From assembly GCA_017616575.1 (NCBI GenBank), contig JAFZXW010000187.1:1-8345 (forward strand): a DNA stretch of 8,345 nucleotides, in the 5' to 3' direction. Position 1 is the stretch's first letter, and each line of letters opens with the position of its first letter. The translations under genes were made by a program, and so were the position numbers. Below the pieces are notes generated by a model, which was given only the letters and a program-made list of their open reading frames with translations, was not told the DNA's origin and did no database searches. This DNA comes from Candidatus Methanomethylophilaceae archaeon (GTDB lineage: Archaea; Thermoplasmatota; Thermoplasmata; Methanomassiliicoccales; Methanomethylophilaceae). Below are positions 1 through 6,490 of the stretch, piece after piece.

Positions 1-1773
1 GGAATAGGGCGTCTTGTCGCTGTTCCCTTCCTGCGGCATCCCCCATCCGCCGGGTCCGACGGTCTGCGACGAATAGCTGCTGAAGCTCAGCCTCAGGGAA
101 GAACTATCGCTGGAGACCGTCGCCAGGTCCTTGGACTCCGGAATCGAATAGACCGAGGAGCAATACAGGTATCCGGACGCGGCCTCGGAGGACGGCTCCC
201 CGCTGTAGACGTATAACGTCATCTTCGTCGCAAAGGAAGGCTTGTCGACCGTGAGGTAATAGTAGGCGGACCTGAACTCGTTGGACTGCTTCAGGTACGA
301 GGCCTTGGCCCACGACGTCTTGGACCCGTCGGAGAACTGGACGTAGACGGCGCGGCCGCTACCGTAGATCCCGGAGGGGACCTTCAGATAGAGGGTGGAG
401 TCGGAGTACACGGACACCGTCTCGGCCTCGGGGTAGTAGGCGTCGGTGAATATGCTCAGAGCGAGCGTGTTCCCTTCGGTCTCGTTTACGACTACATCGT
501 AAGCCGCGTCTATCCCGTCGCAGGCGGCGTATATCGTCAGGACCGTGTCCCCGTCGTCGGAGTTCACGGTGACCGTCCCCTTCTGCTTGGAATCCGTCGT
601 CTCGGAATTGCTGGTCTTGATCCCGTCGCCCTGCCTGGCGTAGAGGGTTATGTTCCCGGAGCTTATGGTCACGCTGTCGTTCCCCTTGAGGGCGTTGTCC
701 AGGCAGCTGACCGTCAGAGTGGCCTTCTCCACCTTGAGGTCGTCCTTGGTGTGTATGCCGTTGTTGTTCTCGGACGTCACTTCTAGAGTCCCCTTGCCTT
801 TGATCTTGAGGTCCACCTTGGAGTAGACGGCCGCGGAGTAGACGCCGTCCAGTTCCGAGTCGACGGCAGGACGGGAGTCGGTGACCGTGTTGGAAGTCCC
901 CTTGCCGGCGCGAAGGGTCACGTCATCCGCGGATAGTATCACTATAGGGCTACTGACGGAGCTGGTTATGGAGACGCCTTCCAGGTCGAGATCGAAGTCG
1001 AAGGTCTCGGTGCTGTCGACGTCGACGACTATGTTCCCGTTCAAGACGCCGGATATCGAGTATTCGGTGTCCTCGCTTATGGCCCCGAAGGTCACGGTGT
1101 ACTCGCCGGAGGATTCGTCGTAAACATAGGACACGATGCCGTCGGTCCCGGAGACGCAGGTCACCGTGAGACCGTCTATCGAAGCCGCCTCGGACTGCGC
1201 CCCCTTGACCGTCACGACGCAGGACGCGCTTGACGTCCCGGAGGCCGCCGTTATGGTTGCCGTTCCCGGGGACATGGCCTTTACCACGCCGTTCGACACA
1301 GTTGCTATGGAATCGTCGGAGGACTTCCAGGACACGGCCTGGGCCGATCCAGACACGACGGCCGTGAGCGTCGAGGAGGCTCCGACATCCAACGTCAGGG
1401 ACGAGGCGTTCAACTCGACGGTGACGGTCGGGACCTCGTTCGAAGATACTGTTACAACGCAGGAGGCGCTGGAGGCCCCGGCGCTGACGGTTATAGTAGC
1501 CGTTCCCGGCGATACCGCGGTCACCACGCCTCCGGACACCGTTGCGATGGAGACGTCGGAGGATTTCCAGACCAAGGTTCCGTCCCATCCGCTGGGGTCC
1601 AATGTCGCGACCAGGACGGCCGTCTTCCCGGCATCCATCGCCATGCTGCTCTTATCCAGGCTCACCGAGACGTCCTCGGAGCCTTCTTCGGTGTCGCTGC
1701 CGCCCCAGTAGACGATCGCAATGCAGGCCATCGCCACCGCCGCCACCATGAGCGCCGCCACCTTCTTCTTCAC
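1..1773 (-). CDS. Surface protein with two Big_2 Ig-like domains and a Cthe_2159-type carbohydrate-binding domain (C-terminus cut off)
   Basis: The reading frame is open from the start codon to the left edge (591 codons), so the C-terminus is missing. Residues 4-22 are hydrophobic after a KKK start: a signal peptide or membrane anchor. Two Ig-like repeats follow (about 35-110 and 115-190). Each has the Big_2 pattern of a WKSSD turn, an IATVS strand, a GVV strand and SPGTATIT, then SSASCVVTV. From about 265 onward there are beta-helix-like repeats (VTLRAGKGTSNTVTD, LKIKGKGTLEVTS, NGIHTKDDLKV, GDGIKTSNS) typical of the Cthe_2159 family, whose Clostridium founder binds polygalacturonate. The last residues (GNSDKTPYS) resemble the lead-in to a further part of that domain. 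GTG at 1773 overlaps the upstream VTC stop as GTGA. A TTG at 1779 lies better spaced behind AGGTGAT and is a real alternative. It is last in the visible operon. Its ligand here is unknown. Confidence 0.85.
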   Translation of the reverse strand, partial: MKKKVAALMVAAVAMACIAIVYWGGSDTEEGSEDVSVSLDKSSMAMDAGKTAVLVATLDPSGWDGTLVWKSSDVSIATVSGGVVTAVSPGTATITVSAGASSASCVVTVSSNEVPTVTVELNASSLTLDVGASSTLTAVVSGSAQAVSWKSSDDSIATVSNGVVKAMSPGTATITAASGTSSASCVVTVKGAQSEAASIDGLTVTCVSGTDGIVSYVYDESSGEYTVTFGAISEDTEYSISGVLNGNIVVDVDSTETFDFDLDLEGVSITSSVSSPIVILSADDVTLRAGKGTSNTVTDSRPAVDSELDGVYSAAVYSKVDLKIKGKGTLEVTSENNNGIHTKDDLKVEKATLTVSCLDNALKGNDSVTISSGNITLYARQGDGIKTSNSETTDSKQKGTVTVNSDDGDTVLTIYAACDGIDAAYDVVVNETEGNTLALSIFTDAYYPEAETVSVYSDSTLYLKVPSGIYGSGRAVYVQFSDGSKTSWAKASYLKQSNEFRSAYYYLTVDKPSFATKMTLYVYSGEPSSEAASGYLYCSSVYSIPESKDLATVSSDSSSLRLSFSSYSSQTVGPGGWGMPQEGNSDKTPYS

Positions 1774-2555
1774 GGACAATCCATCACCTCTCCATTATCT
1801 ACGAACTTGTTTCCGAGGACCGTGGCGGCCCCTCCGGACAGGGTCCTGAACTCCTCCGGCACCTTCCTGACGACCATCTCCTTGTAAGCGTTCCCGTACT
1901 TGGTGAACCTGGACTTGTAGAGTACGTTCTTCGAAAGGACCGAGTTCAGCCACGCGGGATACCCGTACATGGTCTTGACCTCCATCAGCGAATAGCCCTC
2001 CGGGAGCACCGGATGGCCGCCGGCTTCAGCCCTCAGGTCGATGTCGTCCAGACGGGCCAGTATGTTGCTGTCCATCGTTATCCTGAGGTCGCCCCCGTCC
2101 TTGGGCTGGTACGCCTCGCGCTCGTACGTCAGCAGCATGGCCGGGCGTATCCCCGGGTAGCGCGTCTTCATAAAGTCGATCTCGTCCCCGATCTGGGTCC
2201 GGGGGCCCCTCCCCTCGGGAGACGAGAACCATCCCATGGCCTTTTCCAACGGCATGGCTACACGCCTCTTGTAGACGACCGAGTCGAACTTCTTCTTGAG
2301 CTCGACGAACACCGTCCCGTCCTCCTCCGGCCTCCCGTAGCTCCTGATCCTAAGCTTCTCCTTGTAAAGAGGCCTCTCTATCGAGCGCCTCGCCAGGAGG
2401 AAGTCCTCCGTGTCGAGGTAGATATTCCTTATCGTGCTGTGCCCGTAGCCGTCCAGCGACATGTGCTCCGAAAGAGCCTGGAAGACATTCCTGGCCTGGT
2501 CCTCGTCCATCAGGTACTTCAGCTCGTACCTTTTGAACACGGTCTTCGCGTCCAT
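1770..2555 (-). CDS. VTC-domain protein (polyphosphate polymerase-like, triphosphate tunnel fold)
   Basis: 261 residues, the size of a stand-alone prokaryotic VTC domain. In eukaryotic Vtc4 this fold builds polyphosphate from ATP inside a basic beta-barrel tunnel. The tunnel strands appear in order: KRYELKY (8-14), IRNIYLDTED (42-51), KLRIRSYG (67-74), VFVELKKKF (82-90), YKRRV (95-99), LLTYEREAY (141-149), LRITMDSNI (157-165), LMEVKTMYGYPAWL (190-203) and KSRFTKYGNAY (214-224). The charged residues expected to line the tunnel are present: K67, R69, R71, E85, K87, K96, R146, R158, E192 and K194. No signal peptide or membrane segment is seen, so it is probably cytosolic. ATG at 2555 follows the DUF4956 stop by 4 bases, behind a GTGAT partial Shine-Dalgarno. 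The fold assignment is firm. Whether it makes polyphosphate is inference, since few prokaryotic members have been tested. Confidence 0.9.
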   Translation of the reverse strand: MDAKTVFKRYELKYLMDEDQARNVFQALSEHMSLDGYGHSTIRNIYLDTEDFLLARRSIERPLYKEKLRIRSYGRPEEDGTVFVELKKKFDSVVYKRRVAMPLEKAMGWFSSPEGRGPRTQIGDEIDFMKTRYPGIRPAMLLTYEREAYQPKDGGDLRITMDSNILARLDDIDLRAEAGGHPVLPEGYSLMEVKTMYGYPAWLNSVLSKNVLYKSRFTKYGNAYKEMVVRKVPEEFRTLSGGAATVLGNKFVDNGEVMDCP

Positions 2556-2559
2556 GGGA

Positions 2560-3246
2560 TCACAGCCCCGCCTGGACGGTGTCCTCGCGGAGGAACGCCA
2601 CCTCGAGGTTCCCGTTCCTCGTGCGTATCTTGTCTATGAGCTCCTTCTGCGCGGAAGGGTCCTTCAGGACGGCTTTGTACGTCAGCCTGAACATGCTGCC
2701 CATGTTGACCGACCTGACCTCCACGAGCTCGCATGACTTGGTGTACTCGCCCATCAGCGTGTCTATCTCCGAGTTGTAGTCGAGGTCCTCCGGCACGGTC
2801 ACCTTGACTATCTTCCAGTCCGCGCCGTCCCTCGCCCCGCCGAACCCGGCCTTGGCGCATGCGAGCATGACCAGGCACAGGGCCACCCCGAAGAGCACGG
2901 AATACGCTATGAACCCCATCCCCATCAGCAGCCCCACCGCCATGGACAGGAATATGACGGCTATCTCCTTGGCGGAGCCGGGCGCGGAACGGAACCTGAC
3001 CAGGCTGAAGGCCCCGGCCACGGCTATCCCCGCGCCTATGTCGCCGCTGACGGCCATTATCACCACGCACACTATCGCCGGGATCAAGGCTATCGTGAGG
3101 GCCAGGCTCGCGCTGTGCCTGTTGCGGAACATGTACACCCCGGAGATCGCGAACCCCATGACGAGCGAAGCCGCCACGCAGACCACGAACTCCAACGGCC
3201 CCATCGATCCCGCCGACGGTATCACGCTGTCGAATATTCCGTTCAT
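2560..3246 (-). CDS. DUF4956 family multi-pass membrane protein
   Basis: 228 residues from the chosen start. The N-terminal 135 residues are strongly hydrophobic, with about four membrane segments (roughly 18-39, 47-67, 94-112 and 113-133). Before the third lies the family hallmark VAGAFSLVRFRSAPGSAKEI (about 76-95). Residues 144-228 are a soluble alpha/beta-looking tail, probably cytosolic. DUF4956 genes commonly sit next to VTC-domain genes, as here with a 4-base gap. A role in transporting or sensing the VTC product is inference; the family's biochemical function is not established to my knowledge. Two in-frame ATGs exist, at 3252 and 3246. The Shine-Dalgarno GGAGG ends directly against the first and lies 6 bases before the second, so 3246 (MNGIFDSV) is preferred. 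The upstream ATG would add only Met-Lys. Confidence 0.88.
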   Translation of the reverse strand: MNGIFDSVIPSAGSMGPLEFVVCVAASLVMGFAISGVYMFRNRHSASLALTIALIPAIVCVVIMAVSGDIGAGIAVAGAFSLVRFRSAPGSAKEIAVIFLSMAVGLLMGMGFIAYSVLFGVALCLVMLACAKAGFGGARDGADWKIVKVTVPEDLDYNSEIDTLMGEYTKSCELVEVRSVNMGSMFRLTYKAVLKDPSAQKELIDKIRTRNGNLEVAFLREDTVQAGL

Positions 3247-3248
3247 TT

Positions 3249-3332
3249 TCATCCTCCATATCCGGCCTTACGGCTGCCGCGGAACATCGGGACGGCCGTA
3301 CGCCGAGAACTCGCTCTCATTGCAACGTTCAT
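3249..3332 (-). CDS. Possible 27-residue small ORF, translationally coupled to DUF4956
   Basis: An ATG at 3332 is preceded by GGAGGT (3345-3340) at 7-base spacing, one of the strongest Shine-Dalgarno matches in the window. It opens a 27-codon frame that ends in TGA at 3249-3251. That stop lies inside the DUF4956 ribosome-binding region and partly overlaps its upstream ATG. The peptide (start MNVAMRASSRRTAVPM) has six arginines and one lysine, no acidic residues, and no clear membrane segment. Arginine codons are mixed (AGA, CGG, CGT, CGC), unlike the AGG-rich neighbours, which argues against long-conserved coding. It may be a real small protein, a regulatory leader peptide, or chance. I do not recognise it. 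Confidence 0.35.
   Translation of the reverse strand: MNVAMRASSRRTAVPMFRGSRKAGYGG
3253..3257 (-). promoter_or_regulatory. Shine-Dalgarno that sets the DUF4956 start
   Basis: GGAGG on the minus strand, followed by ATGAAA and then ATG at 3246. Zero spacing to the ATG at 3252 makes that codon unlikely as the start. The same GGAGGATGA stretch also holds the stop of the small upstream ORF, so termination there could feed initiation of DUF4956. Confidence 0.65.
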
Positions 3333-3381
3333 TTCAGAAACCTCCGGGTCGTCTGCGGCCTTGCAGCCGTACGAGAACCGG

Positions 3382-4092
3382 TCAGAAGTCGATGGCCCCG
3401 CCGTCGAAGACGTGGGCGCAGAAGTATTCCTGGACGGCAGAAGGCGTCGCCAAGACATCGTAAGACGTTTCGCAGGCCTCCTCGGAAGAGAAGGAGGGGG
3501 CCTCAGCAAGGCAAAGATGCTCGCGGAAAGACGCCGTCCCGAATTCGGGGGAGGGGCCTTCCAGCTCGGATATCATCGAAAGCACGAGGTCGGCAAGGGC
3601 GCCGTCGTCCGAAAGATGCGGTAGCAGGCAGCGAAGGAACTCCAGCTCGGCGGCGGAGTCCTTCACGGACGGCTCAGACATCTCCGTGTCGCCGTCTATC
3701 TCGACCAGGTCCGACACGACGTCGCATCCCATGACGGCTTTCAGCGCCTCGGAAAGCGGGTCGCCGGGCTCTGCCGCAAGCTCTGGATCCAGTATGGCGA
3801 CGGTCCTGCCCTCGCCTTCCAGGGCCCGTTTCTCGGCGTAGAAGCCCATGTAGTCCTCTATCATCCGCTCCGGCGAATGCCCAGGACGCCCGGAGGCGTC
3901 GAGAACCACCACCGGCTGGCCGGAAGGAGGCCGGTCCTCCCCGGGGGGATGGCCGTCCGGGCCCGCCCTGGGCGAATGGTCCTCGAAGGGCCCATCGAAG
4001 CAGGAGGGCGAGGCGTCGGTCTCGGATGAGGCCATGGCTATCGCTAGCACCGATATGACCAGTACGGCCATCAGCAGCGAGCGCCATGACAT
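3382..4092 (-). CDS. Secreted or membrane-anchored acidic protein of unknown function
   Basis: 236 residues; I do not recognise the family. Residues 1-22 (MSWRSLLMAVLVISVLAIAM) are a signal peptide or N-terminal anchor. A Pro/Gly-rich linker (about 36-60) leads into a domain starting at VVVLDASGRP (61-70), followed by helices and an acidic C-terminal half. Six cysteines (31, 123, 155, 194, 207, 225) all lie in the exported part and could form disulfides. The frame stays open upstream to an ATG at 4206. I chose 4092 because the signal peptide begins there and a TATA-like element lies about 26 bases before it, which would place the transcript start at the ATG. It is transcribed towards the DUF4956-VTC-surface-protein genes with no clear promoter or terminator between, so it probably leads that operon. 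The surface function is inferred only from the leader and the neighbours. Confidence 0.7.
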   Translation of the reverse strand: MSWRSLLMAVLVISVLAIAMASSETDASPSCFDGPFEDHSPRAGPDGHPPGEDRPPSGQPVVVLDASGRPGHSPERMIEDYMGFYAEKRALEGEGRTVAILDPELAAEPGDPLSEALKAVMGCDVVSDLVEIDGDTEMSEPSVKDSAAELEFLRCLLPHLSDDGALADLVLSMISELEGPSPEFGTASFREHLCLAEAPSFSSEEACETSYDVLATPSAVQEYFCAHVFDGGAIDF

Positions 4093-4113
4093 GTTGCGCC
4101 CGAAACTAAAGGC

Positions 4114-4123
4114 AATATAAAAA
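4114..4123 (-). promoter_or_regulatory. TATA box for the secreted-protein/VTC operon
   Basis: Minus strand TTTTTATATT is centred about 26 bases before the ATG at 4092, the usual distance from an archaeal TATA box to the transcript start. It implies a leaderless mRNA and argues against the 38-codon upstream extension of the reading frame. Confidence 0.5.
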
Positions 4124-4168
4124 GGTAACACAACGATCCGCACAGAACCGGAAACAAGAACGGCCCGG

Positions 4169-4197
4169 AAAAAGGAATTTGGAGGGGCCGAAGCCCC
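4169..4197 (-). terminator. Hairpin with UUCG loop plus T-run after cbiK
   Basis: Five bases past the cbiK stop, the minus strand reads GGGGC-TTCG-GCCCC: a perfect 5-bp stem with the very stable C(UUCG)G loop. Ten bases later comes a run of five T. It separates cbiK from the operon downstream on the same strand. Archaeal termination relies mainly on the T-run; the hairpin may instead protect the 3' end. Confidence 0.6.
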
Positions 4198-4202
4198 CGA
4201 AA

Positions 4203-5003
4203 TCATCCGTTGATCACGTCGGACACGTGGTTGGCGAACAGTTCGCGGAACTCCGGGATCTCCCCCAGGCCCTTGACCACCGGGAAGACCTTGTACCCGT
4301 TGTGCTCCAGCACCGATTTCAGCGAATCGTCCTCGTCCCCGGCCATGTCGTTGTTAGCATGGTCGCCGGCGACCACCATGAACGGCTGGATCACGACGTT
4401 CCTTATCCCCATGCCCTTCATCAGGCGCATGGTGTCCTCGAAGTCCGGGAAGCCTTCCACCGTCGTCAGGTAGACGTCGTCGAGCCCGGAAAGCCAGAGC
4501 GCGAGCTGGAGCTGGCTGTACGCGGAGTTGGCGTAGTGCTCGGAGCCGTGCCCCATCAATACCACCGCGGCGTCGCTCCCGGCCATCTCCTTCGCCGGCA
4601 CGACGATCCCGCTCGCTATGGCGTCTATCACCGCGTCGTAGTCCTCCTCCGTGGTGAGGAGGGGCTTCCCTATCCTGATGCACTTGAACTTGGGGCGGTA
4701 CCTGTCGACGAACTCCTTCACGAAGTCGTACTCGGTCCCGTTCATTATGTGCGTGGGCTGGACGACGACGGTGTCGAACCCGTCCGCGATCAGCCTGTCC
4801 AGGGCGCCGTCGATGTAGTCCACGACCTCCCCGTCGCGCTCCTTGAGCTTCTTGATGATCATCTTGCTGGTGAAGGCCCTGCGGACCTCCCATCCGGGGA
4901 AGACCTCGGAGAACAGGCGTTCTATGGCCCCGATGGTCTTGTCGCGGTTGTCGTTGTAGCTGGTCCCGAAGCTGACTGCCAGAAGCGCCTTTTTGGATGC
5001 CAT
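4203..5003 (-). CDS. cbiK: Sirohydrochlorin cobaltochelatase, CbiK type
   Basis: 266 residues, full length for CbiK. It inserts Co(2+) into sirohydrochlorin in the early-cobalt (anaerobic) branch of cobalamin synthesis. The N-terminus KALLAVSFGTSYNDNR and VRRAFTSKMIIKKLKERDG (40-58) are near-signature CbiK sequences. VQPTHIMNGTEY (81-92) and LLTTEEDY (115-122) follow. The two metal-binding histidines are expected at H152 in VLMGHGSEH and H215 in VVAGDHANNDMAGDEDDS; TVEGFPDFED (181-190) carries the conserved acidic residue. There is no signal peptide, so it is cytosolic. The start is fixed by the conserved N-terminus. No Shine-Dalgarno is seen, so the mRNA is probably near-leaderless. No other cobalamin gene is in view. 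Methanogen F430 synthesis uses the short chelatase CfbA; whether this long enzyme also handles nickel in vivo cannot be told from sequence. Confidence 0.93.
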   Translation of the reverse strand: MASKKALLAVSFGTSYNDNRDKTIGAIERLFSEVFPGWEVRRAFTSKMIIKKLKERDGEVVDYIDGALDRLIADGFDTVVVQPTHIMNGTEYDFVKEFVDRYRPKFKCIRIGKPLLTTEEDYDAVIDAIASGIVVPAKEMAGSDAAVVLMGHGSEHYANSAYSQLQLALWLSGLDDVYLTTVEGFPDFEDTMRLMKGMGIRNVVIQPFMVVAGDHANNDMAGDEDDSLKSVLEHNGYKVFPVVKGLGEIPEFRELFANHVSDVING

Positions 5004-5030
5004 GGTATCGCATGGAGATATCGTCCATCG

Positions 5031-5038
5031 GTTAAATC
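5031..5038 (-). promoter_or_regulatory. Possible TATA element for cbiK
   Basis: Minus strand GATTTAAC is centred about 31 bases before the cbiK ATG, in the 98-base divergent intergenic region. It is a weak match to an archaeal TATA box but correctly placed for a short or absent leader. Confidence 0.3.
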
Positions 5039-5072
5039 GGTTCGCAATCCTCCGAGCGACCGCTGGCGAACA

Positions 5073-5081
5073 AGATATAAC
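5073..5081 (+). promoter_or_regulatory. TATA box for the nitroreductase gene
   Basis: AGATATAAC is centred about 25 bases before the ATG at 5102, which has no Shine-Dalgarno in front of it. The spacing suggests a leaderless transcript. On the other strand the element reads TTATATCT and could also serve cbiK with a longer leader. Confidence 0.45.
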
Positions 5082-5101
5082 GCCATGCGGATGCGACCTC
5101 C

Positions 5102-5824
5102 ATGGAACCTGAGGAAGCGATATTCACCAGGCGCAGCGTGCGCTCGTACCTGCCGGAAAAGCTCGACGACGGGACGATGGAGAAGATAGAAGGATGGATA
5201 AGGGACGCCAAGAGGCTCACCTCCGACCCGTTCGAATACGACTACCTGGGCCCGGAGGAGATCAAGACCCTGATGAAGTGGAGGGCGCCGCATTACCTGG
5301 CCGTCTACAGCAAGGACGACATGATGTCCGGGGTCAACGTGGGCTTCGTGTTCCAGCAGGTGGACCTGATGATGCAGTCTAACGGCCTGGGAAGCTGCTG
5401 GCTCGGGATGGCGAAGCCCGCGGCGCCGAAGTCCCACGGACGGCTGAAGTGGGGCGTGAGCATGTCCTTCGGGAAGCCGGACGGCTATCCGGAGGTCGAC
5501 AAGGGCGCCGACAGGAAGCCTCTGAGCGAGATATCCGACGTCGCCGACCCGCGCCTGGAACCCGCGAGGCTCGCCCCCTCAGCCGTGAACTCCCAGACGT
5601 GGCATTTCAAGAAGAACGGCGACGGGTTCGACCTGTACTACAAGCCGAAGGTGCTGAAGATCCCCGGGATCACGTACTGGAACTACAACGACCTCGGGAT
5701 CTGCCTGGCGCACCTGTACGTCTCCCATCCTGACACGTTCGCCTTCGAGAGGGACGGCAGGGACGAGAAGAGGTACGTGGGAACGGTCAGGATCCGACGG
5801 TCGGAACGAACATATTTGAAATGA
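5102..5824 (+). CDS. Nitroreductase family protein, TM1586 type (putative FMN oxidoreductase)
   Basis: 240 residues in one chain containing two half-domains, as in the Thermotoga TM1586-type nitroreductases. FMN-site elements are visible: IFTRRSVRSYLPEKLDD (7-23) with the RRSVR phosphate-binding arginines, RAPHYLAVYS (61-70), GLGSCWLGMAKP (95-106), MSFGKPDG (121-128) and RLEPARLAPSAVNSQTWHF (151-169). The C-terminal WNYNDLGICLAHL (193-205) matches the helix that closes the fold. The expected activity is NAD(P)H-dependent reduction of an unknown substrate in the cytosol. The conserved N-terminus supports ATG at 5102, and a TATA box lies about 25 bases before it. It is divergent from cbiK and followed closely by the cyclophilin gene. 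A link to corrinoid chemistry is possible only by neighbourhood, and the substrate cannot be assigned. Confidence 0.88.
   Translation: MEPEEAIFTRRSVRSYLPEKLDDGTMEKIEGWIRDAKRLTSDPFEYDYLGPEEIKTLMKWRAPHYLAVYSKDDMMSGVNVGFVFQQVDLMMQSNGLGSCWLGMAKPAAPKSHGRLKWGVSMSFGKPDGYPEVDKGADRKPLSEISDVADPRLEPARLAPSAVNSQTWHFKKNGDGFDLYYKPKVLKIPGITYWNYNDLGICLAHLYVSHPDTFAFERDGRDEKRYVGTVRIRRSERTYLK
5811..5820 (+). promoter_or_regulatory. Possible TATA element for the cyclophilin gene
   Basis: CATATTTGAA overlaps the last codons of the nitroreductase gene and is centred about 27 bases before the cyclophilin ATG at 5843. No Shine-Dalgarno precedes that ATG, so a separate leaderless transcript is plausible. Read-through from the upstream gene is the alternative. 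Confidence 0.3.
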
Positions 5825-5842
5825 GTAACGTATCATCCGGAC

Positions 5843-6325
5843 ATGACAACCGTCATAATGCACACGTCCATGGGCAACATCGTCATCAAGATGCACGATG
5901 ACATGCCGATAACCACCGGGAACTTCGTCAAGCTCGCCAACGAGGGCTTCTACGACGGGGTCATCTTCCACAGGGTCATAGAGGAGTTCATGATCCAGGG
6001 CGGGGACCCGGACGGGAACGGACGCGGAGGCCCCGGCTACACCATCCAGGACGAGTTCGGGCACGGCCACTCCAACGTCAGGGGGACCATCGCCATGGCC
6101 AACACTGGGCGCCCCAACACCGGCGGAAGCCAGTTCTTCATCAACGTGGTGGACAACGTCTACCTTGACAAGGAGTACATCCAGACGCCCTACGCCCACC
6201 CCGTGTTCGGGACCGTAATCTCTGGAATGGACGTGGCCGACGCCATCAGCAAGGTCAAGACGGACGCCAACGACAAGCCTCTGAGGGACGTGGTCATCGA
6301 GAGGATGGAAGTGGTGGACGACTGA
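5843..6325 (+). CDS. Cyclophilin-type peptidyl-prolyl cis-trans isomerase
   Basis: 160 residues, a complete minimal cyclophilin with no signal peptide and so cytosolic. It catalyses cis-trans isomerisation of Xaa-Pro bonds in protein folding. Active-site motifs are intact: FHRVIEEFMIQGGDP (42-56) with catalytic R44 and Q52, IAMANTGRPNTGGSQFFI (83-100) with M86, Q97 and F99, and HPVFGTVISGMDV (119-131) with H119. The tryptophan that gives eukaryotic cyclophilin A its high cyclosporin affinity appears to be a tyrosine (about Y117), so drug binding may be weak. Only 18 bases separate it from the nitroreductase stop. It could be co-transcribed with that gene or driven by its own TATA element inside that gene's end. 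Confidence 0.95.
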   Translation: MTTVIMHTSMGNIVIKMHDDMPITTGNFVKLANEGFYDGVIFHRVIEEFMIQGGDPDGNGRGGPGYTIQDEFGHGHSNVRGTIAMANTGRPNTGGSQFFINVVDNVYLDKEYIQTPYAHPVFGTVISGMDVADAISKVKTDANDKPLRDVVIERMEVVDD

Positions 6326-6360
6326 GCTCCCCGATCCGTCTTGAAACCGGTATTCCATCC

Positions 6361-6402
6361 AAGGCGCCTGCGGAATTATCCATGGGACGCGGGCGCCGCC
6401 TT
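6361..6402 (+). repeat. GC-rich inverted repeat downstream of the cyclophilin gene
   Basis: AAGGCG pairs with CGCCTT, and inside it CCTGCG pairs with CGCGGG (one G-T pair) around a 15-base loop. A CGC bulge lies on the right arm. It could form a stable 3'-UTR hairpin. No T-run follows directly, so it is not a classical terminator by itself. Confidence 0.35.
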
Positions 6403-6448
6403 CCAAACCTGAAGGACATTGTTTCGGCCTGACCGACGGGCTCCTTCT

Positions 6449-6473
6449 GATTTTTAAATCTACTTTTATTTCT
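6449..6473 (+). terminator. T-rich archaeal-style terminator tract
   Basis: The plus strand has T5 at 6451-6455, T4 at 6464-6467 and further T-rich sequence to about 6472, some 125 bases after the cyclophilin stop. Archaeal RNA polymerase terminates at such oligo-T tracts without needing a hairpin. Confidence 0.45.
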
Positions 6474-6490
6474 ACCAGAACTTTCCCGCG

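Noticed and set aside
881..1711. Plus-strand frames opposite the surface protein (881-1123 and 1136-1711)
   Set aside because: Low-complexity Thr/Val/Ser/Pro translations that mirror the Ig-like repeats on the minus strand; no start signals.
4093..4206. 38-codon N-terminal extension of the secreted protein from the ATG at 4206
   Set aside because: It would run through the terminator-like hairpin and the TATA box and place the signal peptide internally.
4179..5189. 336-codon open frame on the plus strand opposite cbiK
   Set aside because: It is the antisense shadow of a gene with clear CbiK motifs in GC-rich DNA. The translation has no recognisable domain and overlaps the nitroreductase start.
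5579..6406. 275-codon minus-strand frame opposite the nitroreductase end and the cyclophilin gene
   Set aside because: Its Val/Asp/His-rich translation is typical of antisense reading; both plus-strand genes have firm motif support.
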